Of a stretch of 34,527 bases of DNA, positions 10,562-21,477 are shown piece by piece (the stretch's first letter is position 1; every line of letters starts with the position of its first letter). Made by a program: the position numbers and the translations under genes. The stretch comes from Krasilnikovozyma curviuscula (Eukaryota > Basidiomycota > Tremellomycetes > Cystofilobasidiales > Mrakiaceae). The stretch spans positions 1-34,527 of the forward strand of contig MVAQ01000229.1 in assembly GCA_014825775.1 (NCBI GenBank). The letters are read 5' to 3'. The notes beneath the pieces are model-generated. The model did not search any database. It was given only the letters and a program-made list of their open reading frames with translations, and had not been told where the DNA came from.

Positions 10562-13064
10562 ATGGTCCTCCTCAAGTCTTTCTCGGCTCTCGCTGTCCTC
10601 TCAGCTGCTGCTGTGAATGCTGCTCCCTCTAAGAGAGACTATGTCAACTACCACCCGCAGGTGGTCACTTCCTACGACGGCAGCGTGGACATCACCTACC
10701 AGGGCTTCCTCAACACCACCACCAACGTCGAACAGTTCCTTGGTGAGGTCCCTCTCTGTCTCTCCTTTCTTTTTTTTTCTCTTTTCTCTCTCAGAGACTA
10801 ACGAAGTCTGGCATCCCTCTTCTCAAGCGATCCCATATGCCCAACCTCCTCTTGCCCAGCTCCGGTTCTCCCACCCGGTCGCATGGACACCAACGAACGC
10901 GACCTCCGGCGGGTTGAATCTGCTCGATGCAACGCAGCACGGCAAGAACTGCAAGCAGCCAGGTAGAAACGTACGTTTCGGCCTCCACTCACTGCCGCTA
11001 GATGCAGAAGCGCGCGGACTGACCCGCCTTTTGTCGTATGTGTGCCACAGGCCTCGTCGGAAGACTGCCTGATTCTCAACATCGCACGGCACACCAGCGT
11101 CCAGTATGGCGAGAAGCTCCCCGTCCTGGTTTGGGTGAGTAGATCCGCCTCCATTGGGTTCATGTTGCTCTTCCTCGAGACTGATCTGATCTGTTCGTTC
11201 CGGCTTTGTGCGCCTCAGATTCACGGTGGTGACTACATCAGCGGAGCAGGGTAAGCATTCTCTCTACGATCCATAGATCTTATTCTACCACTGACTTTCC
11301 CCGTGACGCGTTGCCCACCAGAGACGACGAAGAGTACAACCCCGCGAAGCTGGTCACCGACTCGGTTGATCTCGGCGAGCCAATGATCGTCATCAGGTAC
11401 TTTTCCCCTCTCTATCTCTCCTTCTCCCCTTGTTACCCGCCCCTAACCCCGCTCCTGTATGATATATGAAGCATCAACTACCGTCTCTCAGCGTACGGGG
11501 GCCTCCTTGGCGAGCAGGCCAAGAAGGCCAACGCGACCAACCTCGGGCAGCTCGACCAGCGGCTTGCGCTCGAATGGATCAACGAGCACATTTACAACTT
11601 CGGTGGGGATAAGGACCGGGTCACCATCATGGGTGCTAGTGCCGGCGGTGTGAGTGTTTCGTCTGCTCCCTCCCGTTCCTGCCCCGCCCATAAAGAGCTG
11701 CGTTTATTGATGAGATCGTGTTTTGGGTGACGTGTCAGGGATCGATTGTCGGACAGATGCTTCTCGAAGGTATGGAGCCCAAGGGACTCTTCGCTCAGGT
11801 CATGCACATGTCCGGCGCCTTCATCTGGAACTGGGAGCGCAGCGGCGTAAGCTCCTTCCCTCCTTCCTCTCAAAAAGATTCTAGAGGCAGCACATGTCAG
11901 TCCCAGAAGATAAGGCTGACTCCCGTCATCGAATCTACAGCTTCTCTACCTTCAGGAAGACCTCTATGTCGCTACACAGTGTGTCGGTCTCAGTGATCCA
12001 GTCGCGTGTATGCGTGAGATTCCTGAAGACGAGCTTTTCGAAGCCGTCAGCTCGATCGGTTCCAACTCGTTCGGTTCGTATCGTATCCCCCTTCATTTCC
12101 TTTCAGCCTTGCAGTCCTCTCACATACCTTGTCTTTACAGGTGACAACTTTGGCCCAACCTACGGCGACGTGGTCTTCCCCCAGCGCCCACTCGACCTCA
12201 TCAAGGCAGGCTACCTTGCCCAGGTACCTATCATCACGGGAGATGTCGCTGATGAGCTTGCTGCTCTCACTCCAGCTGCCACCAACACCTCCCTCCAAGC
12301 CGCTACATTCTTGTCATCTATGGTGCTCAGCTTGAGCGGCCAAGACTCATCGATTCTCTGGCCTTACTATTCCAAGTCGGCCCCCTCCCTCTCTCCATCT
12401 TCCCTGACTTCCATCATCTGATTTTCCTTTCCATTCCTGTTCCAGTCTCACAACGGACCTCTCCCCACACCCGTTCAACGCAACCATCGACGCGGCTTAC
12501 TCGCCTTGGTACAAGCGCTTGACCACCGCCATCAGCGAGATCCTGTTCTTGTCCGCTCGCCAGGCGCTCATCGACACCCAGCTCACCCGCTCTCTTCCTT
12601 TGTGGTCCTACACGTCCGTCTTTCTCTTTCTTTTTCTTATGTTTCACCTGCTTTTCTCGCCCATAAATCTGACGTTGCCGTGGGCTAACAAAATAGCTTC
12701 AACCAACCCCTCTCCGCTGCTTCCGCCAAGTTGGGATCTACGCACTACTCAGACATTCCCCTCTGGTTTGGGTCGACCACCTACACCAACTCGTCTTTCA
12801 ATGCGTTGGGCTTAAGCATGAGGAAGGCACTGATCTCTTATGTCGCCAAAGGTGATCCTGCGGCAATCAGCGGTGAGCACCCTCTTATTTTCTTTCTCGT
12901 TTGAGAGCCCGTGTTGTTGACTCATAATGTGGGTGCTAGGTGTCGCTTGGGATTCGTACGCGAAGGAGGGCGCGTTGATCGAGTGGACAGCGAATGCGAC
13001 GGCGATGATCATCAATGACGCCCATACTGAGCAGCTGGACGCCATCCTTGCTTTCGTCGCTTAG
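10562..13064 (+). CDS. Secreted type-B carboxylesterase/lipase
   Basis: Twelve exons: 10562-10742, 10828-10970, 11051-11134, 11219-11250, 11322-11396, 11472-11649, 11739-11846, 11941-12073, 12141-12375, 12446-12613, 12697-12872 and 12940-13064, giving 545 residues. Residues 1 to about 20 form a signal peptide (LLKSFSALAVLSAAAVNA, then AAPSKR). Family marks in order are AIPYAQPPLAQLRF, SSEDCLILNI, the oxyanion-hole loop IHGGDYISG (137-145), INYRLSAYG, the nucleophile elbow GASAGG with Ser228, Glu350 in GDVADEL, and His462 in THYSDIPLWFG. Spacing fits the Ser-Glu-His triad of Candida rugosa-type lipases. These enzymes hydrolyse carboxylic esters outside the cell; the substrate is unknown. The third oxyanion-hole glycine is Asp (HGGD rather than HGGG), and the residue after His is Tyr rather than Gly. 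Several potential N-glycosylation sites are visible (NTT, NAT, NTS). Several donors are weak (GTTCGT, GTCGGC, GTCCGT). Confidence 0.88.
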
Positions 13065-13236
13065 ACGGCCCCCAAAAAATAGTCTATTGCTTATTGGATG
13101 AGTGAGTTTTTTGTATGGAGAGGGCTTCAGCCCTTATAAGCAGCAACATCCCGACCAAAAGTTTAGATCAATTTAGACAGCATTGCGAAATTGGGTACCA
13201 AGTTTGTTTCCACCTTATCTGCAAGATTAATTCCAG

Positions 13237-13750
13237 TCATTTGATGGCGAGGAGCGGCAAAATCTGATCAGGATCCAGGTCCGTGTGTGACATCATCGGA
13301 GAGTGAGAGGGTTGAGGCGGTCGAAGCAAAGTCTCCAGATGAACATGTGCTTTGTTTGACTTCCAGTTGACGTTGTCTTGAAGTTTTTTCAATGAACGCT
13401 GCTTGCTCTCACATATCGATATCCGTTCAGCAATGCGATGTTGGAGAAGTAATACAGGGGACTTCGTAAATGTATGCAAGAAATCGTGTACTTGCTGCGA
13501 TCTATCAGCCAACAAAGGGTAATTAACATCCAAGCAGACACTTATTCTCAACATAAATAGTCTTCTTCCGTTCTCACGACTACCTCCAGGAATTCTCCTC
13601 CTTTTGCTGGCCCTCCTCATCGTTGTCCTCCTCGTCTAGGAAGTCAGAGCTTGCCTCTACATTTGCTGGCCTGCATCCTGCGGCTGCTATTGTCAACCTG
13701 AAAGGTGTCCTTATCCATCCAGTAAGATTAGAATTCGACGAATTCGGTGA
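13237..13750 (-). CDS. Possible small gene of unknown function (5' end not resolved)
   Basis: A terminal exon at 13501-13237 joins by a clean 82-nt intron (GTAGTC to CTGATAG, branch-like GTTAATTA) to an upstream open frame ending at 13584. The upstream part is acidic (DFLDEEDNDEEGQQKEE). The last exon has helix-like QQVHDFLHTFTKSPVLLLQH and RISICESKQRSLKKL, then a TDLDPDQILPLLAIK end. I could not find an in-frame start with acceptable introns. An ATG at 13841-13839 (MAKKCGSRK) would need a 22-nt intron to connect. It could be the 3' part of a small coiled-coil subunit or a chance frame, and no family is recognised. Confidence 0.3.
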
Positions 13751-13839
13751 GAAGCTCTGTCTGACTCTGTGGCTGTCAAAGGGTTGAGCACACTGGGAGA
13801 AAATAAGCAAACACCTTGCGACTGCCACACTTCTTCGCC

Positions 13840-15362
13840 ATGCCCAAGTCAGAAGCTCGAAGACAGAAATCAACCCATTACAAGAAGAAACAGCAGAGGT
13901 CTTACAACGATGAGGCTCCCACGCCAGGCCAGCAGCTGCTCCCTTCAGCAGACTCATTACCAGAAGATTACAACGAAGAAGCTGGCCCAGCAGATGGAAT
14001 GCAATACTTATATCTAGTCAGGTACATAAATCTCTTTATTTACGTACTATCATTCTCTATAATGTATTTTAATCCTCGTCCTATCGCTTTTTCTAATCTA
14101 CAGACAGCAGGCCAAATCGATCCCTTCCGTCTCCAGCGTCCCAAACCCCTACAAATCCATAGTACGACCGCCTCAGAACCAAGCTAACAACTCCAACAGA
14201 ACTCATAGTAATTCAACATCTTCTCGTCTTGCTCTACCCGATCAGCTCTACCTCAAAATATTCGTGGGTCGATTCAAGGAACTCAGAAATGTACGTCCTT
14301 TCCGTTTCAACTCCTTTTCAATTTCATTTGATTCACCTTAGTCCTGGTGTAAAACTAGAAAATACAAGCCCCATCATTTTTTCCTTCGCTGCCAGAAACT
14401 GTCGATGAACCACCTCCTCTACCAAGAAAGAACGACGCCGCGCACTGGTTCCGTTTCATCCATGGTATGAACCCAAAGGAGTACGCTGACAGCCAGGGAA
14501 TCGAGGCGGATGCGTTTGATTCTATTGAAGAAGGTGGAGACAGTGATTATGATGATGTGGAGGAGAGTGAAGAGGAAGAGGAAGAGGAGGATCTGTTGGA
14601 TGAAATGCAGGTGTGGCAGGACGCTTCTGCAGCGGTAGAGGATGGGGATGATGATGCGATGAATGATGATACTGGCGAAGATGACTACTGGGAGGTTGAT
14701 GAGGCAGAAGCCGAAGAAGCGGCAGTGAATGGGTCGACCGTCCAACAACCACCCCCTCCGCTTCCATCATCATCAGCAGTAGCAGTCAATGGAGGATCTC
14801 ATGTTGGAACCAGAGAACCAACTCTTTCGTTTATTCTTACCACCCCCGATGTACGTGCTTCACTTCTTCTCCTGTCTCAAGCACTAACGCTGCTTTTCGC
14901 TGTCCACGACATGAACAGGACATCCTCGTAACTCTCCTCTCCCACATCGCACGCTTTATCCTCCCATCTACCACTCCTCTCGCACAACAAGACTTTAATT
15001 TCCTCCCCACACAGCCCACGATCTCCCAATCCACCCCAGCAGTGCCATCAAAGACCGCCAAACAAATCACCTTCACGCCCCTTCTCTCACGGTGGACGTT
15101 CGCCCTGCTTGCGAAGACACCCGCGCATCTGTCCGCATCACAGATATCTGCACTACGCGAACTTGCGCGTTCCTGCTTCAAAATCCTGTCCTCGTACGCT
15201 CGCGTCCAGGAGGGAAACGAGAGGACGGTGGAGGATACGAAGAGAGCGGAGGAGGAGCAGACGGCGTGTTGGACTACCTTTGAGGCCATTGTTGAGTGTT
15301 GGGCGCAGAGAGATCTGAGGGATGAGTTGGAAAGGGTATTGGAGAATAAGGGTAGGAGATAA
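13840..15362 (+). CDS. Gemin2/SIP1-family snRNP assembly protein
   Basis: Four exons: 13840-14021, 14104-14290, 14359-14850 and 14919-15362, giving 434 residues. The N-terminal signature PADGMQYLYLVRRQAKSIPS matches the MQYL-V-EA-region of Gemin2. Further on comes DAAHWFRFIHGMNP. The C-terminal helices carry PLLSRWTFALLAKTPAHLS followed by ISALRELARSCFKILSSYAR, equivalent to the family's ALLA-LRELAR block. Gemin2 binds Sm proteins and SMN and helps load the Sm ring onto spliceosomal snRNAs. The yeast relative is Brr1. The middle (about residues 160-260) is a long acidic low-complexity insert with runs of Glu and Asp, encoded by GAG/GAT-rich DNA at 14540-14720. This insert makes the protein longer than animal Gemin2 (about 280 residues). 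Confidence 0.8.
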
Positions 15363-15870
15363 GGATTGGAGGACACACTTTCTATTTTATTTTATTTTAT
15401 TTTATTTTGGGTTGGTATGAGACGTATTGAATTTATTGAGAAACAGAGGTCTCTGACTACCGGAAAGATCATGGATAAGATCGACATATAAAATGTATGA
15501 GGTGAAGTCATCCCTTGGTCGAGTCTCTTTTATGATCTTTCTTGTGGGACTGTTATCCACACACCATTCTTCAAGGTGAGAACCTATATCTGTCCTTGCT
15601 TATTGTGCTTGTCTGGGATTTGGTGGAAGAATGTGTGTACAATAGAAAACGGTTGTGTGGTAAGATCAGCGTCTGTTGATTCCTTTGAGTGAGCTGAAAT
15701 TGCGCGTGTAGTGGAAGACAAGCGAGTGGTGTACAATTTACAAGACGTAATTGTTTGGCGATAGCTGTCAGTACTGGCCTGTTGGCCGCAGATTCCTAAA
15801 TGAATCATATTATAGTTTCGTGTAATCAGATGCAAGATTTGAGAGCGCTCTAATATCACTCAGTATCCAG
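15363..15870. other. Convergent 3' region with an ATTTT repeat
   Basis: This lies between the Gemin2-like stop and the stop of the minus-strand WD40 gene. The only frame of note (15584-15859 minus, 91 codons) has no domain and sits in the WD40 gene's 3' UTR. Nothing else is seen apart from the pentanucleotide repeat. Confidence 0.5.
15384..15408. repeat. (ATTTT)5 microsatellite
   Basis: Five perfect tandem ATTTT units start 21 bases after the Gemin2-like stop codon, in its presumed 3' UTR. The repeat is likely length-polymorphic. Confidence 0.95.
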
Positions 15871-18800
15871 CTACTGAGTTGCACTCAGCTGCGAGCTTCG
15901 AAGGCCTTTCTTGGACATTGTATAGAAGTCTCTTGGCTTTCCATGCACTACCTGCACGATGCGATCCGATTTTTTAGTCATGTTTTTGATCTGAGCGATA
16001 GAGAGAGAAGAAGAAACACAGATTCAGAACAGATCACGACAGCGAGAGGATTGATGAGGAGATTTACTGAATGAGGTCGACTTGGGTGCCGTAAATCCCA
16101 AATTCTCACACACCCATCTGCATCGCCAATAGCAAACTCAGACATGAAGAAAGAACCCCGTTCATTCGAGCTAGTGGTTCCATTTTTCTTGGTGTAGCCA
16201 AATTTGAGGGGGGCTAGGACAAGAGCACTAGTTAAAGGAGACATCACTTCAAGAGACTGCTGTTGAACTTGATACTCACGAGATGTGTTGTTATTCGCAC
16301 GCTTGTCGTGGAGTCGGAATCGATCTTCATGACCAGAGAGCTAATGGAATCAAACAAGATCCTTCAGTGATACGTAACGAGTAGAGCAGTTTCAAAGTCT
16401 CAGGATCACCTCGAACAAGATAAGATTTCCGTCAGCTTCGTTCACATGCACATTCAAGACTTGAAGATCGAATTTATGTGTCCACGCGATCAGCTCTTGT
16501 GCCTCATCTGCCAAGTCATAGGCCACAGCTATACACCAAAATAAGAAACAGTGTCAGTTCTAGATAACCCAAGACTCAAAGAAAGAGCGAGACTCGCCTT
16601 TACAATCTCGTCCACCAGATATGACCCAGTTGTGCTGCCTCGAATAAGCTATCGAACTGACCATAGAACTATGCGAACTGTGAAGAAGAATCGTCCTCCC
16701 TTCACCAGTATCAGCATTGACGTCCCACAACTGAACGTTGTGATCTTTTCCCGCCGTCACCCAGCTGAAGTTTTGGTCACTGATGCGGTCGATGCGACTA
16801 GCAGCGAACACCCCTCTCGAGTGTGGCCGCTGAGGAAGGACGAGGTGTTTCAACTTTATCAGAAGGAGATAGTAGCATTTAGTTAGAAGAGATAATGAGT
16901 GTAACAAAGAGTTGAAGGCGCACTCACAGATCCGGCCACATCATCCGGATCCCATGTCACCAACGAGCCTTGATCGCCAGGTACGATACCCTGCGTCGAA
17001 TCTGGAATACCTGATGGTTCATATCCTATGAAAATTGCATTTTTGTCAAGCAAGATGGCGTCCTGGACAGTGTAGTTCTTGACAGTGTGAAGCTTAAGAT
17101 CGAACGGCACACCTATTCGAGCGCGCTTGGGTTCTCGACGGTTAAAGAAAGACATATGACCTGAATCACAAAGAGAACGGGGTAAAAAATTAAAGCAGTC
17201 ATCAATACCTAGTGCTTCAAAATTTACCCTTCATTGTCGTAGCGATAGCCAACTCGTCCGACAGCACCAGCTTCCGATTCTTATCCTTCGCACCAGGCGT
17301 CAACGTTAGATCCCGGTTGTCCTTGAGCCGATACTGATACGGGCCCATTATTGCTTCGTTTAATCTCTTCTTGTCCTTGAGCTTCGCGACGGGATTGCTG
17401 GTGGCACTGAGCGGAGCCCGCGAGCCGTCCTCCCTCAACATCGCAGCGGCGACATTCTTCCTCTGTGACTTATTCCGTGTCGCTAGTTCGGGTTCTGGCT
17501 CAGCTTCTGACGATTCGGAACTTCTGTCATCCTCTTCTGCATCTGTATTATCGTCTGAGTCTGATTCAGAGAGTCCAATCACATCAATTGCCACTGGAAG
17601 ATCGTTGTCAGAGTCGTCGCTGTCGTCGTTAGTGTGAAGTGCGATCTGTTTCCTCAGCTCTTCCTCTTTCCGCTGAGAGATCGTCTGTCGGAGCAAGAAT
17701 TCTCGGTGTTCTTTTTCTCGTTCTTGTTTGATGGATGCTAACTGGTCGAGAACCGTCGAGAGGTCGGCGGGTACGTTATGCTCTGGTCGTTTGCCGAGTG
17801 CTTTCATCGATTTACGAGTTGGCGTCCTAAATTGGATTGAAGAAGAGACGTTGGATGTAGGGGTTAGTGTAGAAAATGCCATCTGTTTTCGGAGGTATGA
17901 AGACGATGAAGCCGCCTCGACGGACGGTGTCGGTGAATTGCTTTTACTTGACCAAGTGAGAACTTCTGGTGAGAGTCTAGAAGGTCTCGCTGCAGCTGAC
18001 TTTGGTGTTGATGCGAAAGGAAGATTCAATGGTTCAGATGTTGATGCCTGTCTTTGGTTCTGACTGTGACGTTGCCGTTGGTGTGATGGACCGGTGGAGA
18101 CATATCGAGCAGGAGCAGCTGAAATTTCCGGCATTTCCAAATTAGCGCTCTTCGCTTCGTTCTTCATGGACACCCTTTCAACCTCAAGTCCCGAGAGAGG
18201 TGCTTGATCCTTTTCACTCAACTCGTTGATCTCAGTTTGCATTCGAAACGGTTTCGTCTGACAAAATTGGACCACCTGGATCTCGTCATTGTCGTCTTTT
18301 ACCTCTGTTAAATGAGCTGGGGCTTGAGAGGGAACATAAAAGGAATTTGGTAATGTTGGTGTTAATATTGCTGATATTGATGTTGGTGCAAATGGTCGAG
18401 ATAGTGGAGCTGATCCAAATTTGTCACATCGTTTCCTCTTTGGTGGTGGTGCGATTGACTTCCAGATAAATTGAATAAATGAACGGTCAGAATGTTCTTT
18501 GATTTCCACTATATGCTTGCTTTCTGACTCCAGTCTTGACTTCTCTGTTGCTTTATAAACCTCAAGCTCTTCTGGCGTCGCATTCAAAGGCAAAGCTGGC
18601 AGACCAAGCAATGCGAAACTGTTAAGGCTTGGGAACACGCATGCGAAACTTCTCTGAAACTCACCAGAGAAGAACGATCCTTCACTATTGTCCAACAACC
18701 AGTCCAACGACAGACCATCATCCCGCCATCGACCAGTGGTGACCACCCTACACTGATTCGCCAACTCCTTCTTCTTCAGCGCCAGAAACGAGCTCCGGTG

Positions 18801-19322
18801 TTCCCGGTAACCCGGGTTTGAGGCACTCTTGACACACTGAGTAGGAAGAAGCTCCATCTTGTACCACGCTATGCCCCTCGCAGCATTCAAGCTGACTTCA
18901 GCGCCAGCGCCAGGAATCGGCGAGTTTCTGAGGTCGTCCAAGTCGGGTTTGGGCTCTGGGAACTCATGGGATGCCATTGAAAAATCTTCATCCTTTGGTA
19001 CTGAAAACGACTCTGTTGGTGCTCCATCCATGTTCATCGCGAGCGCTTGAGAAGATGGGTTGGAAACTCTGCGTGTGACCGCGGGCTGGTTCTGCTGCTG
19101 CTCTCGCCATCTCTTGGGACCAGAGGGAGGAATGCCTATCAATCCGTCAGGAATCCCGTTATATCGCTGCTTCTTTTGCTTCTGGTAGTGATAGCGATCG
19201 TGCGCTGGAACTGGGACTGGTATGTAGACTGAAGAACGCACTGAAGTCGGCGTGAAGGCCTGGCGCTGCTGCCGTAAATTTTGATTCGACTGGTTTGGGC
19301 CAGCGGGGTAACCCCAACTCAT
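15871..19322 (-). CDS. Large protein with disordered N-terminus and C-terminal WD40 domain
   Basis: Seven exons on the minus strand: 19322-17228, 17160-16928, 16853-16598, 16528-16410, 16340-16280, 16213-16068 and 15990-15871, giving 1009 residues. The first exon alone encodes 698. That part is rich in Ser, Pro, Gln and charged residues, with an acidic SESDSDD/EEDD block near residue 590 and a coiled-coil-like stretch (QLASIKQEREKEHREFLLRQ) before it. WD repeats follow: GSLVTWDPDD, WVTAGKDHNVQLWDV, WVISGGRDCK with AVAYDL, FRLHDKR and IGDADGCVRIWDLRHP, about five blades or partial blades. The 67-nt intron (GTAAAT to ATTCAG) joins the two parts in phase (MKG-HMSFFNRREPKR). An internal ATG at 17155 could otherwise be mistaken for a separate 309-residue gene. 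Intron 3 starts with GC. The role is unknown; WD40 domains are protein-interaction platforms. Confidence 0.72.
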
Positions 19323-19691
19323 CTCATCCTCTCAAGGCTGCTCACCACTATTTATTTGAAGAGGAGACGTTTCCTTTAGGGCGCCTTTGACAGTTGCTCC
19401 TGACCGATTCTTCGAATCAACGCGCGACTATAAAAAGTTGGAACCGACATAGCTTTCACTAAGATTTCTTTTGACATTAAAGTAGTCTTTCACTAAAATG
19501 TTAATCATCTTCCGATCCGATGGTATCAGCTCGTTCAGTGTTTGAGGTTTTCCAAATTCCCCCTTGCTGCAACATCTGCCTCATTCTGCGAGGGAACTGG
19601 AACGAAAGGCTAACCTCGAACAAATTCCCTCCTACCACCGAGATATCAAGCTATTTTATTAATTTTCTCTGGCCTCATCTAGTATAAGGAT
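19323..19691. promoter_or_regulatory. Divergent promoter between the WD40 and Mak32-like genes
   Basis: The 369-base gap separates two start codons that point away from each other. A TATAAAAA element lies at 19429-19436, roughly 260 bases upstream of the plus-strand start and about 110 bases upstream of the minus-strand start. No other element could be assigned. Confidence 0.4.
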
Positions 19692-21210
19692 ATGGCTCCA
19701 GCATTGACGAGTATTGGGTTAGTGACTCTCCTGCTGCTCTCTCCTTCTGGTTGGCTTGCTGGCTAGCTGACGCTCCCCGCTTCCAGTACAGTCCTAATAG
19801 ATCACTTTGAATGGTATGATGACGCAAATGCCACTGAACCTTCAAAGTCTGACAAACAGGTGAGTTCGAGCTGCTCAATCAAGAATTGTTCTTTGATTCC
19901 CACTCGTCATTTTTGCTCAGGTCGGAGGAGGAAGTCTCTACGCCATTATTGGAGCTAGAGTATGGCTGAATACTTCACAGCTTAAGATGATGATCCAGAC
20001 AGATTCCGCACTTGACGGTGAGCTGTCAAGCCTTGCGCAGTTTGGGAAAGATATCTGGTGCTTTGCCCCCAACTCGTCGATACCTAGGACGCTGATAGAG
20101 TATCGGGGAAAAGCTAGAAGGTCAGTCCATTCCACTGTGCGTCTCCAATATGGTTACTTACTCTTATCTTTTGTCTTTTTTTTTTTGCTCCTCTCGAAGC
20201 TTCAAATACACCCATCAACCAGTTGATCTGTCGCCCACCGACTTCATCAACACACCAATAATGAACTCAGAATATGTTCACATGGTAGCGTCACCGACCC
20301 GAGTCCTTCAAGTCGTCGGTAAGTTTGAGGAGCTGGGCTGGTATCCGAAGATCGTGTGGGAACCGCATCCCATGTGGTGTAACGCTTCAGAACTGGAGAA
20401 TTTGAAAGCTGCTATGAAGAAAGTCTTTGTGCTGAGGTCAGTGTGATTCTTGCTCCTTTTCTCTCCGCTGACATATCACCCGTAAGCTGTAACTTTCTTT
20501 GACCTTCGTATTTCTCACCTTCAACTCAAGTCCAAATCACGAAGAGCTCGCTGGTGAGGCTTTATTCTTTGCTTGATCATTTCCTTTGCCTGATTTCTTT
20601 CGGTACTTTCTCAGATATGTTTAACGTCAGCAGCCCCTCCGGTGGCGACCTCTCAACCTCTCAAGTCGAAGCGATAGCCCAATGCCTCCTTGACAACTCC
20701 ATCGGTCCCAGCGGTAATGGAAGCATCGTCATACGATGTGGCTCGAAGGGATCTTGTTCTGGAACACGCAAAGCTGGATTTAGATGGTTGCCTCCGTACT
20801 GGCGACACGAGGATCAAGGTAAAGTCGTCGATACGACTGGCGGTCAGTTTCAACTTCATCACTCCATATTAAGATTCCTTCGCTGATGGTTTTCCATTCT
20901 CCGTATACTGCTCTTCTTCTGCCAGCTGGTAACGCTTTTCTAGGAGGACTTGCAGCGGGACTGTACTTTGAGAAGGACGACATCTACGCCGGTAATTACG
21001 ATCCATCCCTTTACTCCGATCTTCTGCTCATGAACTTCATTTCCCTGTTTCTTAGCCGTTCCTTATGCTACAGTCTCTGCTTCGCTGGTAATTCAACAGT
21101 TCGGTCTACCTCACATGCAGCTCAACGATCAGAAGGCGGAGGTGTGGAATGGGGATGATCCCAGAGCTAGATTGCAGGAGTATCTAGAAAGACAGAACGT
21201 CTTGAAGTAG
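19692..21210 (+). CDS. Mak32-like PfkB-family protein
   Basis: Eight exons: 19692-19717, 19787-19859, 19921-20120, 20200-20436, 20531-20553, 20615-20842, 20926-20991 and 21056-21210, giving 335 residues. Exons 1 and 5 are only 26 and 23 nt. It begins SIGTVLIDHFEW and VGGGSLYAIIGARVWL, the N-terminal glycine-rich part of ribokinase-like sugar kinases. GWYPKIVWEPHPMWCN and LSPNHEE follow, then the PfkB C-terminal signature DTTGAGNAFLGGLAAGL (259-275), where the usual catalytic Asp is Asn265. Yeast Mak32 is a PfkB-fold protein required for maintenance of killer L-A/M double-stranded RNA; its substrate is unknown. The Asn suggests this protein may not be a conventional kinase. Several fungal Mak32 relatives, as I recall them, also depart from DTTGAGD here. 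Confidence 0.8.
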
Positions 21211-21276
21211 TCCTTTATTTACCTTTGTTTACCTGATTTTGATCTATTGGTGCGATTCGGCGAGAGATTCGCGAAA

Positions 21277-21297
21277 CCCGCCCGTTTGCCGGGCGGG
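21277..21297 (+). promoter_or_regulatory. GC-rich perfect hairpin upstream of the NCS1 permease
   Basis: CCCGCCCG, a five-base loop (TTTGC) and CGGGCGGG form a perfect 8-bp stem. A TTCGCGAA palindrome sits just before it at 21268-21275. The hairpin lies 66 bases after the Mak32-like stop and 180 bases before the permease start. It could be a 3'-UTR structure of the first gene, a 5'-leader structure of the second, or a binding site for a dimeric regulator. Confidence 0.5.
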
Positions 21298-21477
21298 AGG
21301 AGTTCCGCCATGTGCGGTGAAATTTTCTCTCAGCGGGATGTGAGACCTTCTTTCGGCCATCTAGCTACTCGCATGGCAGTCCAACCACAACGCCCAAAGG
21401 TCGGTTTTAGCCCAATAATATACAGTGTGGATCCAGCGCCAGCATTCAAGTCCTTTTCTTCGCCTCGACAATACACA

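Noticed and set aside
10786..10827. Alternative upstream acceptor for carboxylesterase exon 2
   Set aside because: It is in frame but would insert about 14 residues before the conserved IPYAQPP segment. The acceptor before 10828 gives the family spacing.
14419..14773. Two minus-strand frames rich in His, Leu and Phe
   Set aside because: They are the antisense of the acidic GAG/GAT-rich coding stretch of the Gemin2-like gene.
17371..19232. Several plus-strand frames of 60-111 codons
   Set aside because: They are antisense shadows of the 698-codon exon of the WD40 gene.
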